From positions 1 through 64,000 of the forward strand of contig NZ_JAHUTS010000023.1 in the NCBI RefSeq assembly GCF_019209835.1: a stretch of 64,000 bases of DNA. Reading direction: 5' to 3'. Below the pieces are notes generated by a model, which was given only the letters and a program-made list of their open reading frames with translations, did no database searches and was not told the DNA's origin. The DNA is from Enterovibrio paralichthyis. Lineage in GTDB: Bacteria; Pseudomonadota; Gammaproteobacteria; Enterobacterales; Vibrionaceae. How positions within the stretch are numbered: the stretch's first letter is position 1; every line of letters begins with the position of its first letter. A program made the translations under genes and the position numbers. This document shows, in pieces, positions 1 to 9,231 of the stretch.

Positions 1-36
1 TCGCGAGGGTAAGGGCTGTGGTCAATTGCAAAATAA

Positions 37-68
37 AAGGCTCTAAGTATGGGGACTTAGAGCCTTTA
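37..68 (-). terminator. Rho-independent terminator after ychF
   Basis: An 11-bp inverted repeat (AGGCTCTAAGT / ACTTAGAGCCT) with a six-base loop sits about 100 bases past the ychF stop. Read on the minus strand it is followed by TTTTATTTTG. The plus-strand side also has a short T run, so it may work both ways. The rest of 1-164 shows no gene. Confidence 0.8.
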
Positions 69-164
69 TAAGCCATCTGTTGGATCGTTCAACCGATCAT
101 TTATCTCTTAACTGATCGGCATTAGGCATTAGCCAGCTTTTGTGGGGTTCAGCGCTTAACAGAA

Positions 165-1256
165 TTAAACGTTAAAGCGGAAGTGGATTACGTCGCCATC
201 TTTAACGATGTACTCTTTACCTTCCAAACGCCATTTACCCGCTACTTTCGCGCCTGCTTCACCGTTGTTTTCGATGAAATCGTCAAAACCGATGATTTCT
301 GCACGGATAAAGCCTTTTTCGAAGTCAGTGTGGATCTTACCTGCAGCTTGTGGCGCAGTGGCACCTACAGGGATAGTCCATGCGCGAACTTCTTTCACAC
401 CCGCGGTGAAGTAAGTTTGCAGAGTCAGCAGATCGTAACCTGCGCGGATTACGCGGTTCAGACCAGGCTCTTCCAGACCCATCTCTTCCAGGAATACCGC
501 TGCTTCATCAGCGTCCAGCTCAGACAGCTCGCCTTCGATTTCCGCACAAACGGCAACTACGGTTGCGCCTTCTGCTTCTGCGATTTCACGAACGATGTCC
601 AGGTATGGGTTGTTTTCGAAGCCGTCATCGTTCACGTTAGCGATGTACATGGTTGGCTTCATGGTCAGGAAGTTCAGGTAATCAACCGCTGCTTTTTCTT
701 CTTTGGTCAGTTCAACAGAACGCAGCATTTTGCCTTCTTCCAAAACTGGCAGCAGTTTTTCCAGAACCGCGATTTCGAATTTCGCATCACGGTCACCGCC
801 TTTGGCTTTCTTTGCCTGACGCTGGATTGCGCGCTCACAGGCTTCCAAGTCGGACAGAGCAAGCTCGGTGTTGATAACATCAATATCGTCTGCAGGGCTT
901 ACTTTGCCCGCAACGTGGATGATGTTGTCGTTTTCGAAACAACGTACAACGTGACCAATTGCGTCAGTTTCACGGATGTTAGCCAGGAACTTGTTGCCCA
1001 GACCTTCGCCTTTAGATGCACCGGCAACCAGACCCGCGATGTCTACGAATTCCATGGTAGTAGGCAGGATACGTTGCGGGTTTACGATCTTCGCCAGCGC
1101 GTCCAGACGCAGATCGGGTACTGGTACCACACCTGTGTTTGGCTCGATAGTACAGAACGGGAAGTTTGCCGCTTCAATACCGGCTTTGGTCAGAGCGTTG
1201 AACAGAGTTGATTTGCCCACGTTTGGCAGACCAACGATACCGCATTTAAAACCCAT
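165..1256 (-). CDS. ychF: Ribosome-binding ATPase YchF (OLA1 subfamily)
   Basis: This is the Obg-family P-loop NTPase YchF, which prefers ATP to GTP and binds the ribosome and is linked to translation and oxidative stress control. The G1 motif GLPNVGKST lies at residues 9-17, DIAGLV follows near residue 73 and a C-terminal TGS domain ends the protein. The 363-residue length equals that of E. coli YchF. It is the second gene of a pth-ychF pair separated by about 50 bases, an arrangement common in gammaproteobacteria. The family is well conserved, so the assignment is firm. Confidence 0.97.
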   Translation of the reverse strand: MGFKCGIVGLPNVGKSTLFNALTKAGIEAANFPFCTIEPNTGVVPVPDLRLDALAKIVNPQRILPTTMEFVDIAGLVAGASKGEGLGNKFLANIRETDAIGHVVRCFENDNIIHVAGKVSPADDIDVINTELALSDLEACERAIQRQAKKAKGGDRDAKFEIAVLEKLLPVLEEGKMLRSVELTKEEKAAVDYLNFLTMKPTMYIANVNDDGFENNPYLDIVREIAEAEGATVVAVCAEIEGELSELDADEAAVFLEEMGLEEPGLNRVIRAGYDLLTLQTYFTAGVKEVRAWTIPVGATAPQAAGKIHTDFEKGFIRAEIIGFDDFIENNGEAGAKVAGKWRLEGKEYIVKDGDVIHFRFNV

Positions 1257-1307
1257 GAGATGGTAACCTTTCGTTGTATAAGCAGTGAAAGCAGAACAAG
1301 ACGAGTC

Positions 1308-1898
1308 TTATTGTGCCTTAAATGTATGCAGGCGATTTTGCGCCTTGGCCAGATCGTCTTTCAGCAAAATGTCGATGCAGCGAACGGCTTCGTCAACGGC
1401 TTGCTCAATCTGGCTCTGTTCGGCAGCAGGGGCTTTGGTCAGCACGAATCCTGCTACTTTGTCTTTGTGACCCGGGTGTCCGATCCCGATACGCAGACGG
1501 TAAAATTCTTTGTTGTTGCCCATTTTACTGATGATGTCGCGAAGGCCATTGTGACCGCCATGCCCACCACCTTTTTTGAATTTGGCAACACCCGGTGGCA
1601 AGTCCAGCTCATCGTGGGCGACCATGATTTCTTCCGGTTTGATCTGGAAGAATTTGGCCAGCGCGGCAACAGACTTACCTGACAGGTTCATAAAGGTGGT
1701 TGGCACCAGAAGGCGCAGCTCTTCACCACCCACATTGATTCTGGCAGTTAGACCGAAGTATTTTTTATCTTCTTTCAGCGACACGTTGTGGATACGTGCC
1801 AGCTCTTCTACTACCCAGGCGCCCGCATTGTGACGCGTTTTTGCATATTCCGGCCCTGGATTTGCCAGACCCACTAAAAGACGAATTTGATCGCTCAC
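1308..1898 (-). CDS. pth: Peptidyl-tRNA hydrolase
   Basis: Pth cleaves the ester bond of peptidyl-tRNAs released by stalled ribosomes and recycles tRNA in the cytoplasm. Family signatures are visible: GLANPGPEYAKTRHNAG with the catalytic His at about residue 23, FMNLSG, and DELDLPPG. The frame stays open upstream to 1997, but I place the start at the GTG at 1898, which begins (V/M)SDQIRLLVGL and gives 196 residues against 194 in E. coli. The 33 residues further upstream do not resemble the family. It precedes ychF in the same operon. Confidence 0.95.
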   Translation of the reverse strand: MSDQIRLLVGLANPGPEYAKTRHNAGAWVVEELARIHNVSLKEDKKYFGLTARINVGGEELRLLVPTTFMNLSGKSVAALAKFFQIKPEEIMVAHDELDLPPGVAKFKKGGGHGGHNGLRDIISKMGNNKEFYRLRIGIGHPGHKDKVAGFVLTKAPAAEQSQIEQAVDEAVRCIDILLKDDLAKAQNRLHTFKAQ

Positions 1899-1995
1899 GG
1901 TGAGATTCTCATTGTTCTGTGTAAACAGTGTTACGCACAGTGGCGGAACCACCCCATGCCAAAAGCGGCTTATCCTACCATTATCTGTGCAAAAC

Positions 1996-2026
1996 AAAAA
2001 CGCCCCGCAATAAGCGAGGCGTTTTC
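1996..2026 (-). terminator. Rho-independent terminator after prs
   Basis: On the minus strand an AAAACGCC-type stem with a TTATT loop is followed by GCGTTTTTGTTTT. It lies about 15 bases past the prs stop and separates prs from pth. Confidence 0.8.
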
Positions 2027-2042
2027 CTGCAAAGAAGGTCGA

Positions 2043-2990
2043 TTAAGAATCGAACATTGCAGAGATAGATTCTTCGTTGCTGATGCGACGGATAGCTTCA
2101 GCCAGCATGCCTGACAGTGTCAGCTGAGAGACTTTACCGGTCGCTTGCATTTCTGCGCTCAGTGGGATTGAGTCAGTGACGATCACTTCGTCAATCACAG
2201 AATCTTTGATGTTCTGAGGTGCGTTGCCTGAGAATACCGCGTGGGTTGCGTATGCGAATACACGCTTAGCGCCACGGTTTTTCAGTGCTTCTGCTGCTTT
2301 ACACAGTGTGCCACCGGTGTCGATCATGTCATCAACGATGATGCAGTCACGGCCTTCAACATCACCGATCAGGTGCATAACCTGAGAAACGTTCGCACGT
2401 GGGCGGCGTTTGTCGATGATTGCGATGTCTGTGTCGTCCAGCAGTTTTGCAGTTGCACGGGCACGTACAACACCACCGATGTCTGGAGAAACCACAACTG
2501 GATCTTCCAGGTTTTTCGCCAGCATGTCTTCCAGAAGAACAGGGGTACCGAAGATGTTGTCCACTGGCACATCGAAGAAGCCCTGAATTTGCTCTGCGTG
2601 CAGGTCAACAGTCAGAACGCGGTCAACACCCACGTTTGACAGGAAGTCTGCGATAACTTTCGCAGTGATTGGCACACGCGCTGAACGCACACGGCGGTCT
2701 TGGCGGGCGTAACCGAAGTAAGGAATAACTGCAGTGATTCGGCCAGCAGATGCACGACGAAGTGCGTCGATCATCACAACCAATTCCATCAAGTTGTCGT
2801 TGGTTGGCGCACAGGTCGACTGGATAACGAATACGTCGCTACCCCGTACGTTTTCATTGATTTGTACACACACTTCACCGTCAGAAAAACGGCTAACGGT
2901 AGCGTCACCTAGTGACATATATAGGCGATTCGCGATGCGTTGGGCGAGTACAGGCGTTGCATTACCAGCAAACAGCTTCATATCAGGCAC
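2043..2990 (-). CDS. prs: Ribose-phosphate pyrophosphokinase (PRPP synthase)
   Basis: Prs makes phosphoribosyl pyrophosphate from ribose 5-phosphate and ATP for purine, pyrimidine, NAD, histidine and tryptophan synthesis. The PRPP-binding motif DDMIDTGGTL and the flexible-loop segment around YARQDRR are present. I choose the GTG at 2990 ((V/M)PDMKLFAGN), preceded by GAGG, because it yields 315 residues, exactly the E. coli length. An ATG nine residues upstream (3017) also keeps the frame open and is less likely. The gene follows ispE by about 45 bases, the usual lolB-ispE-prs order. Confidence 0.96.
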   Translation of the reverse strand: MPDMKLFAGNATPVLAQRIANRLYMSLGDATVSRFSDGEVCVQINENVRGSDVFVIQSTCAPTNDNLMELVVMIDALRRASAGRITAVIPYFGYARQDRRVRSARVPITAKVIADFLSNVGVDRVLTVDLHAEQIQGFFDVPVDNIFGTPVLLEDMLAKNLEDPVVVSPDIGGVVRARATAKLLDDTDIAIIDKRRPRANVSQVMHLIGDVEGRDCIIVDDMIDTGGTLCKAAEALKNRGAKRVFAYATHAVFSGNAPQNIKDSVIDEVIVTDSIPLSAEMQATGKVSQLTLSGMLAEAIRRISNEESISAMFDS

Positions 2991-3035
2991 GGTGGAAAAC
3001 CTCGGGGTTGTATCCATTGAGTGTTGTCTGTCTCA

Positions 3036-3902
3036 TCAGTCTTGCGCATTCAGCGTGGTTAAAAGCGGTGAAGTGTTCACACCACGCGCAACAAAACCAG
3101 TAAGCCAGTCGGGCAATTTGTTAAAAGTGGAACGTGCATCTTGTTCATTTTCGAATTCAGCGAAAACGCAGGCACCTGTTCCGGTCAATCTTGACGGCGC
3201 GTATTCTAGCAGCCACGAAATAGCCTTATCAACCTCTGGGAACAACTCTCTGACTATCTTTTCGCAATCGTTTTCGTATTTTGATGCCAATAGCGCATTT
3301 AGTGTGCGCTTGGGTGTATCGCGAGTCAGATGAGGGTGACCAAAAATCTTGGCGGTGGCGATGCTAACGTCCGGTTTTGCAACTAAATACCATTTTTCTT
3401 CAGCGTCCGCCGGTTGAAGCTGTTCTCCAACGCCTTCGGCAAACGCCGTTGTACCGCGGACAAACACAGGCACATCCGCGCCCAGTGCCAGTCCCATGTC
3501 GGCCATCTCATCGACAGAAAGGCCGGTTTGCCAAAGGTGGTTCAATGCAACCAGCGTGGTGGCTGCGTTAGATGAACCACCACCCAGACCACCGCCCATT
3601 GGCAGCACCTTTTCAACATGAATATGCGCGCCTTTCTCGCAACCGGTCTTAGCTATGATGGCCATTGCAGCGCGGAAAATCAGGTTGTCTTCGACGGCGA
3701 CGCCTTCAATTTCCGGTGACAGGGTGATAACACCGCTGTCATTGGGGGTGATGGAGAGTGTGTCGCCATAATCCAGAAACTGGAAAAGGGTTTGCAGATC
3801 GTGATAGCCGTTGTCACGGCGGCCAGTGATGTAAAGGAAAAGGTTGAGTTTGGCTGGAGCCGGCCAAACTGAAGTGTTTTGCATCATTGCGGATAAACCC
3901 AT
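3036..3902 (-). CDS. ispE: 4-diphosphocytidyl-2-C-methyl-D-erythritol kinase
   Basis: IspE is the GHMP-type kinase of the non-mevalonate (MEP) isoprenoid pathway and phosphorylates the 2-hydroxyl of CDP-ME. The glycine- and serine-rich GHMP ATP loop PMGGGLGGGSSNAA is clear near residue 100, and the N-terminal PAPAKLNLFLYITG segment is typical. The 288-residue frame opens at 3902; the ATG pair at 3887/3884 (MMQNTSVW), abutting the lolB stop, is an equally good start. lolB overlaps or abuts it upstream and prs follows, so the three are probably co-transcribed. Confidence 0.95.
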   Translation of the reverse strand: MGLSAMMQNTSVWPAPAKLNLFLYITGRRDNGYHDLQTLFQFLDYGDTLSITPNDSGVITLSPEIEGVAVEDNLIFRAAMAIIAKTGCEKGAHIHVEKVLPMGGGLGGGSSNAATTLVALNHLWQTGLSVDEMADMGLALGADVPVFVRGTTAFAEGVGEQLQPADAEEKWYLVAKPDVSIATAKIFGHPHLTRDTPKRTLNALLASKYENDCEKIVRELFPEVDKAISWLLEYAPSRLTGTGACVFAEFENEQDARSTFNKLPDWLTGFVARGVNTSPLLTTLNAQD

Positions 3903-4486
3903 TCAGAGATGACCAGATTCACTTTTTGCTGGTCCTGATTCATTTTAATTTTGGCCGGAAGCAGGCTGTTGGTGTCTGCATCGTAGGCGCTGTATTCAAG
4001 CTGCCAACCGGGCTGGTTGGTTTCGGGATCGTTTTCACTGAGGTAGGCCAAACGGTTGTCAGCACCCAAGGTATATTGGTTATTCTCAGCAGGCAGGCCT
4101 TTAACCCATTGCATCATCTCATCCACTGGCAGGGCAATGCCGGTCAGTTTGTGTAACAGGCTGGCGGCATCGCGTCCCACATAGCGGTTGCCGTCGCCAT
4201 CAACCAGCACTGCCATTTGGGGTGTCGCATCAAGCTTGAACAGGGTAGTCCCGAGGAAATTGGTCAGGCGAAGAGAGAGGGCGTCGCCGTTTTGCTCCCA
4301 GATAAAATTGGCGGACACCCGCTGCTCTGGGCTGATTAAGGCCACTTTGCCTTTGGCAGTGAAATCGGTAATGGCAGCGAGTGCAGCCTGATGTGCTTCC
4401 CACTCGGTTTGTGGTACCGGTGGAGGTGTCGCACAGCCGGAGAGAATGAAGACTAGTAGAAAGAGGACGTTGTAACGTCGAAACAT
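3884..4486 (-). CDS. lolB: Outer-membrane lipoprotein receptor LolB
   Basis: LolB accepts lipoproteins from LolA and inserts them into the outer membrane. The start at 4486 is chosen because it is preceded by GGAG and gives a short lipoprotein signal with lipobox LSGC, the lipidated Cys being residue 18. The frame stays open upstream to 4591 without a plausible signal peptide. The mature part (FTAKGKVALISPEQRVSANFIW onward) matches the LolB fold as I know it, and the total of 200 residues is normal. The gene is divergent from hemA, as in many gammaproteobacteria. Confidence 0.94.
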   Translation of the reverse strand: MFRRYNVLFLLVFILSGCATPPPVPQTEWEAHQAALAAITDFTAKGKVALISPEQRVSANFIWEQNGDALSLRLTNFLGTTLFKLDATPQMAVLVDGDGNRYVGRDAASLLHKLTGIALPVDEMMQWVKGLPAENNQYTLGADNRLAYLSENDPETNQPGWQLEYSAYDADTNSLLPAKIKMNQDQQKVNLVISEWVYPQ

Positions 4487-4699
4487 GGGCAAACTCCGTT
4501 TTTCATTCAACCCGGGTGAAGAATGGGGTCTAGTATATCCTCGACCCTGGGATAAATCTTGTTGCATGCGTGTCACGCTAACTTTCCACACTGCATGCTT
4601 TGAAAAAACGCATTGTTGAGCTGTTGAAAAATTGGACGAAAATGGTGTGATGAGGGTGAAATAATCACACTTCTGCTTGTTAGCAGTATAGGGAGACTA

Positions 4700-4780
4700 A
4701 TGTTATCTTTTATTCGACGGGCCCATAAAGTAAAATCCTCGGCTCGGATTTCACCTGGTGCTGTCGGTAACCCTGCTTAA
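4700..4780 (+). CDS. 26-residue leader ORF coupled to hemA
   Basis: An ATG at 4700 is preceded by GGGAG with suitable spacing and opens a 26-codon frame (MLSFIRRAHKVKSSARISPG...). Its TAA overlaps the hemA ATG as TAATG. hemA itself has no convincing Shine-Dalgarno sequence just upstream, so ribosomes may reach hemA by termination-reinitiation. The peptide is basic and I recognise no family. It could be a real regulatory leader peptide or a chance frame; the strong ribosome site and exact overlap favour function. Confidence 0.55.
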   Translation: MLSFIRRAHKVKSSARISPGAVGNPA

Positions 4781-6039
4781 TGAGCTTGTTAGTTCTCGGA
4801 ATTAATCATAAGACCGCTACGGTCGACCTGCGTGAAAAAGTCGCTTTTTCACCAGAACAACTTCGCGATGCATTGCACCAGCTTAAAGAAAAGCAGGTAG
4901 TGCAGAGTGGAGTGATCGTGTCTACCTGTAACCGCACAGAAATCTATTGTGAAATCGACCAGCCAAGCCCGGGTGTGGTGGTGGACTGGTTACGCGAATT
5001 CCATAACCTTGACAGCGACGCATTAGTCCCTTGCCTTTATACCCACCATGATCAGGCAGCTGCCCAGCATTTGATGCGCGTAGCTTGTGGTCTGGATTCC
5101 CTGGTGTTGGGCGAGCCGCAAATATTGGGACAGGTCAAACAGGCCTATGCAGATTCTGTCGAGCAGGACGTGATCAGCGGTGCGCTGGAGCGCCTGTTCC
5201 ACAAAACCTTTACCGTTGCCAAGCGCGTCCGTACAGAAACCGATATCGGTGGCAACGCGGTGTCGGTGGCTTTTGCTGCCTGTTCACTCGCGCGCCAGAT
5301 CTTTGAATCACTGGAAGACTCGACGGCGTTGCTGGTCGGTGCCGGTGAAACTATCGAATTGGTGGCTAAACACCTTTACGAGCACAAATGTAAAAACATC
5401 ATCGTTGCCAACCGTACCCGTGAGCGTGCCAAGCCGTTTGCCGATGCCTTTGGTGCTGAGATCATTTCGCTGGAAGAAATTCCGGAACACATGCACAAAG
5501 CCGACATTGTGATCAGTTCGACGGCTGCACCATTGCCGATCATCGGTAAAGGCATGGTGGAAAAAGCGATTAAAGTACGTCGCCATCAGCCAATGCTGCT
5601 GATCGACATTGCTGTTCCGCGTGACATTGAAGAAGAAGTCGGTGAGCTGAATGATGCTTACCTGTATACGGTGGACGATTTGCAGTCTATCGTAGAGCGT
5701 AACCGTGAGCAGCGTAAAGCGGCAGCGGTGCAGGCAGAAGCCATCATCGACGAAGAAAGCGACAGCTTTATGATTTGGATGCGTTCACGCAGTGCCGTGG
5801 ACAGCATCAAGCAATACCGTGCTCAGTCAGAAGCACTGAAAGATGAATTACTCAGCAAGAGCTTACAAGCCCTCGCCAGTGGCGCCGATCCACAAAAAGT
5901 GGTCGCCGAGCTGAGCAATCGACTAACCAACAAATTGATCCATGCGCCAACTCAGGCCATGCAGGAAGCTGCCAGAAATGGCGACGCACGTACACTGGAA
6001 ACGTTGCGTCAGAGCTTAGGTCTGGATCCCCTGAAATAG
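4780..6039 (+). CDS. hemA: Glutamyl-tRNA reductase
   Basis: HemA reduces glutamyl-tRNA(Glu) to glutamate-1-semialdehyde, the first committed step of C5 tetrapyrrole synthesis. The catalytic Cys is residue 50 in STCNRTE. The tRNA/catalytic domain, the NADPH domain (LLVGAGETIELVAKHL) and the C-terminal dimerisation helix follow in order, and the 419-residue length is normal. It heads hemA-prfA-prmC-sirB2-sirB1-kdsA. Its start overlaps the stop of a short leader ORF, and a ribosome site of its own is weak. Confidence 0.97.
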   Translation: MSLLVLGINHKTATVDLREKVAFSPEQLRDALHQLKEKQVVQSGVIVSTCNRTEIYCEIDQPSPGVVVDWLREFHNLDSDALVPCLYTHHDQAAAQHLMRVACGLDSLVLGEPQILGQVKQAYADSVEQDVISGALERLFHKTFTVAKRVRTETDIGGNAVSVAFAACSLARQIFESLEDSTALLVGAGETIELVAKHLYEHKCKNIIVANRTRERAKPFADAFGAEIISLEEIPEHMHKADIVISSTAAPLPIIGKGMVEKAIKVRRHQPMLLIDIAVPRDIEEEVGELNDAYLYTVDDLQSIVERNREQRKAAAVQAEAIIDEESDSFMIWMRSRSAVDSIKQYRAQSEALKDELLSKSLQALASGADPQKVVAELSNRLTNKLIHAPTQAMQEAARNGDARTLETLRQSLGLDPLK

Positions 6040-6054
6040 TTTTTAAGACTCATT

Positions 6055-7143
6055 ATGAAACCATCAATCATCGCCAAACTGGAAGCGCTCAGCGAGCGCT
6101 ACGAAGAAGTGCAGCACCTGTTGGGCGACCCAGGCGTTATTTCTAACCAAGACCGTTTCCGCTCGCTGTCGAAAGAGTACAGCCAATTGGAAGAAGTGAC
6201 CCAGTGTTTTTCGTCCTACCAGCAGGCTGTGGACGATCTGGAAGCTGCGCAGGAAATGGCGAACGAAGACGATCCTGAAATGCGCGAAATGGCGCAGGAA
6301 GAAGTGAAAGCTGCGAAAGCAGAGATCGAGCGTCTGAGCGAAGAGCTTCAGGTTCTGTTGCTGCCAAAAGACCCAAACGACGAGCGTAACTGCTTCCTGG
6401 AAATCCGTGCCGGTGCGGGTGGTGATGAAGCTGCGATTTTCGCCGGCGACCTGTTCCGTATGTACAGCCGCTTTGCCGAATCAAAAGGCTGGCGCGTGGA
6501 AGTGATCAACGCTAACCACGGTGAGCACGGTGGCTACAAAGAGATGATCGCCCGTGTTAGCGGAGAAGGCGCTTACGGTGTGCTCAAGTTTGAATCAGGC
6601 GGTCACCGCGTCCAGCGTGTTCCGGCAACGGAATCCCAGGGCCGCGTCCACACCTCGGCGTGTACCGTTGCGATCCTGCCTGAGATCCCAGAAGCCGAAA
6701 TCCCGGAAATTAATCCGGCAGATCTGAAAATTGACACCTTCCGCTCATCGGGCGCAGGTGGTCAGCACGTTAACACCACCGACTCTGCAATCCGTATTAC
6801 CCACTTGCCAACCGGCACCGTGGTGGAATGTCAGGACGAGCGTTCACAGCACAAGAACAAAGCCAAAGCGATGGCCGTTCTGGCGGCGCGTCTTATCAAG
6901 GTTGAAGAAGAAAAGCGTGCGGCAGAGCAGGCAAGTACCCGCCGTAACCTGCTGGGTTCCGGTGACCGTTCAGACCGCATCCGTACTTACAACTACCCAC
7001 AAGGGCGCGTGTCTGATCACCGTATCACCCTGACGGTTTACCGCCTAGATGAAGTGATGGAAGGCGATTTGGACTGTCTGATCCAGCCTATCATTCAGGA
7101 ATTCCAGGCAGACCAACTGGCGGCGCTGGCTGAGCAACACTAA
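6055..7143 (+). CDS. prfA: Peptide chain release factor 1
   Basis: RF1 reads UAA and UAG stop codons and triggers peptide release. The stop-codon-reading tripeptide appears in RVPATESQGR and the catalytic GGQ in SSGAGGQHVNTTDSA, near residue 235. The 362-residue length is close to the E. coli protein. The TAA stop overlaps the prmC start (TAATG), coupling the factor to the enzyme that methylates its GGQ glutamine. Confidence 0.97.
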   Translation: MKPSIIAKLEALSERYEEVQHLLGDPGVISNQDRFRSLSKEYSQLEEVTQCFSSYQQAVDDLEAAQEMANEDDPEMREMAQEEVKAAKAEIERLSEELQVLLLPKDPNDERNCFLEIRAGAGGDEAAIFAGDLFRMYSRFAESKGWRVEVINANHGEHGGYKEMIARVSGEGAYGVLKFESGGHRVQRVPATESQGRVHTSACTVAILPEIPEAEIPEINPADLKIDTFRSSGAGGQHVNTTDSAIRITHLPTGTVVECQDERSQHKNKAKAMAVLAARLIKVEEEKRAAEQASTRRNLLGSGDRSDRIRTYNYPQGRVSDHRITLTVYRLDEVMEGDLDCLIQPIIQEFQADQLAALAEQH

Positions 7144-7985
7144 TGCCAATCAGCATTGAACATGCGCTGCGTGATGCAGCGCTTTTGTTAGCCCAGCACC
7201 AAAGTCCTTCACCGAAGATTGATGCTTCGGTGTTGCTTTGTCATGTGCTCGACAAGCCAAGCAGCTATCTCTATACATGGTCGGATAAACTACTGACTGA
7301 CGAGGAAGAGGCAGCGTTTAATGCCTTACTGGCGCGTCGCAAACTCGGTGAGCCTGTGGCTTACATCATCGGGTACCGTGACTTCTGGTCGCTGCGGCTG
7401 AACGTCGAACCGAGCACCCTGATCCCACGCCCGGATACAGAAAGGCTGGTTGAACTGGCGCTGGAGCGTTTGCCGCAAGGCGAAGGTACAGTGCTGGATC
7501 TTGGTACCGGTACCGGCGCGATTGCACTGGCGATAGCCAGCGAGCGCAAGGATATCGGCGTCACTGGCGTTGATCTTCGTGACGAGGCAGTAGCCTTGGC
7601 TAAACGTAACCAGCTTGCAAACGGCATCAGCAACGCTGCATTTTTGCAAAGTAGCTGGTTCGACAATGTGCCGGCGCAGCGTTTCACCATGATTGTGAGT
7701 AACCCGCCGTATATTGACCCTGAAGACCCTCACCTTTCACAAGGTGATGTGCGTTTTGAACCAAAATCGGCACTGATTGCAGACGATCAGGGTTTGGCAG
7801 ATATTCGCCATATCTGTCAGCACAGTCCTGAATATTTGGCAGACGGCGGCTGGCTGCTTATTGAACATGGTTACGATCAGGGTGAAAAGGCGAGAGCCAT
7901 TTTTGCCGACGCCGGTTTTTCTGACGTTGAAACCGTGCAGGATTACGCTGGGCAAGACCGCGTTACCCTGGGCGTTTTGCGCTAA
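7143..7985 (+). CDS. prmC: Release-factor glutamine N5-methyltransferase
   Basis: PrmC uses S-adenosylmethionine to methylate the Gln of the GGQ motif in RF1 and RF2. The SAM-binding loop VLDLGTGTGAIALAIA and the catalytic NPPY motif (VSNPPYIDPEDPHL, near residue 187) are present. The 280-residue length is usual. The start overlaps the prfA stop by one base, consistent with co-translation. Confidence 0.97.
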   Translation: MPISIEHALRDAALLLAQHQSPSPKIDASVLLCHVLDKPSSYLYTWSDKLLTDEEEAAFNALLARRKLGEPVAYIIGYRDFWSLRLNVEPSTLIPRPDTERLVELALERLPQGEGTVLDLGTGTGAIALAIASERKDIGVTGVDLRDEAVALAKRNQLANGISNAAFLQSSWFDNVPAQRFTMIVSNPPYIDPEDPHLSQGDVRFEPKSALIADDQGLADIRHICQHSPEYLADGGWLLIEHGYDQGEKARAIFADAGFSDVETVQDYAGQDRVTLGVLR

Positions 7986-8022
7986 CCGATATCCATCTAA
8001 ACAAAGAGAGACCCACGGAATT

Positions 8023-8406
8023 ATGTACGTTGCATTGAAGCATACTCACCTCCTTTTTATCGCATTGAGTGTCAGCCTGTTTATTATCCGCTTCGTATGG
8101 AGCATGATGGGTAGCAAGATGATGGAGAAAAAGTGGGTGAAGGTTGTCCCTCACATTATCGACACTGTCTTGCTGACGTCTGGTGTGGCACTGGTGTTTA
8201 TTACGGGCTTTATCCCGTTCACACCAGCGGCACTCTGGATGACAGAAAAACTCACTTGTGTGCTGGCTTACATCGCCCTTGGCTATGTGGCACTGCATTA
8301 CAGCCGTGGCATGGCATTCAGACTCTTCGCATTCTTTGGTGCGCTGGGCTGGGTGTACGCTGCCGCAGATCTGGCTATCACTAAAACACCACAGCTGTTG
8401 GGGTAA
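8023..8406 (+). CDS. SirB2-family inner-membrane protein
   Basis: This 127-residue protein has about four hydrophobic segments and belongs to the SirB2 family (named for a Salmonella invasion regulator locus, biochemical role unknown). I start at the ATG at 8023; the longer open frame from 7777 overlaps prmC and is not expected. It sits between prmC and sirB1, the conserved place of this gene in gammaproteobacteria. Membrane location is inferred from hydrophobicity. Confidence 0.85.
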   Translation: MYVALKHTHLLFIALSVSLFIIRFVWSMMGSKMMEKKWVKVVPHIIDTVLLTSGVALVFITGFIPFTPAALWMTEKLTCVLAYIALGYVALHYSRGMAFRLFAFFGALGWVYAAADLAITKTPQLLG

Positions 8407-8408
8407 CA

Positions 8409-9218
8409 ATGATCGCGTTTACAGACCAGGAATTAGATGAGCTGACATTGATAGAAGGTGCGTTGGCACTTAACGCTGCTATCGATCCGGCAACATCCCT
8501 GCATTGGGTTCGGGCGCAGCTCGAATTGCTGGCCAAGGATGCTGAAAATTTGCTGGCAGGAGAAGCCAATGACGAGTTGCGTCTCGAAGGGTTGATCCGT
8601 CTGTTCTACAAAGAGTGGGGCTTCAAAGGCGACTTTGAGCAGTACTTTTCGTCGGACAATGCGTTTATTGAAAAAGTGCTCAAACGCAAAAAAGGGATCC
8701 CGGTGAGCCTGGGCGCTATCTTTCTGTTTTTGGCTGAAAGACTGGATTTGCCTCTCGAGCCCGTAGGCTTTCCTACCCAGCTTATCTTGCGCGTGGACTG
8801 GTTCCACCGTGAGCCGCAATACATCAACCCGTTTGACGGCGAGTTCCTGTCAGACCGTATGCTGCGTGGCTGGCTGATTGGTAAAGATGGCCCAACGGCC
8901 TCCCTGCAATCTGAGCACCTTGAAGCGTCGGACAACCCAACGCTGATTGGCCGTTGGCTGGCGGTCATCAAAAGTGCGCTGCTTCGTGAAGAAAACTACG
9001 CCATGGCGCTGCGCTGCAGTGAACTGGCGCTCACCTTCAGCCCGGATGATCCTTACGAAATCCGTGACCGTGGCTATATATTCCAGCAACTGAAATGTGA
9101 CTGGGTAGCGGCGGAAGACTACGAATACTTTATTGCTCAGTGCCCGAACGATCCGGCGGCTGAGCTGTTGAAACTGCAGGTCAAAGTGTTGACCGCAGAA
9201 GCTCCTATTTTCCATTAA
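8409..9218 (+). CDS. SirB1-family transglutaminase-like/TPR protein
   Basis: The 269-residue product has a transglutaminase-like N-terminal half (RKKGIPVSLGAIFLFLAERLDLPLEPVGFP) and a helical tetratricopeptide-like C-terminal half (YAMALRCSELALTFSPDDPYEIRDRG). It belongs to the SirB1/YchA family, whose activity is not established. It follows the sirB2-like gene by two bases and precedes kdsA by 13 bases. It is probably cytoplasmic, since no signal peptide is seen. Confidence 0.88.
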   Translation: MIAFTDQELDELTLIEGALALNAAIDPATSLHWVRAQLELLAKDAENLLAGEANDELRLEGLIRLFYKEWGFKGDFEQYFSSDNAFIEKVLKRKKGIPVSLGAIFLFLAERLDLPLEPVGFPTQLILRVDWFHREPQYINPFDGEFLSDRMLRGWLIGKDGPTASLQSEHLEASDNPTLIGRWLAVIKSALLREENYAMALRCSELALTFSPDDPYEIRDRGYIFQQLKCDWVAAEDYEYFIAQCPNDPAAELLKLQVKVLTAEAPIFH

Positions 9219-9231
9219 TCAGGAAGTCACC

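Noticed and set aside
183..1211. 342-codon plus-strand ORF
   Set aside because: It lies entirely antisense to ychF, and its low-complexity Phe/Val-rich translation matches no family.
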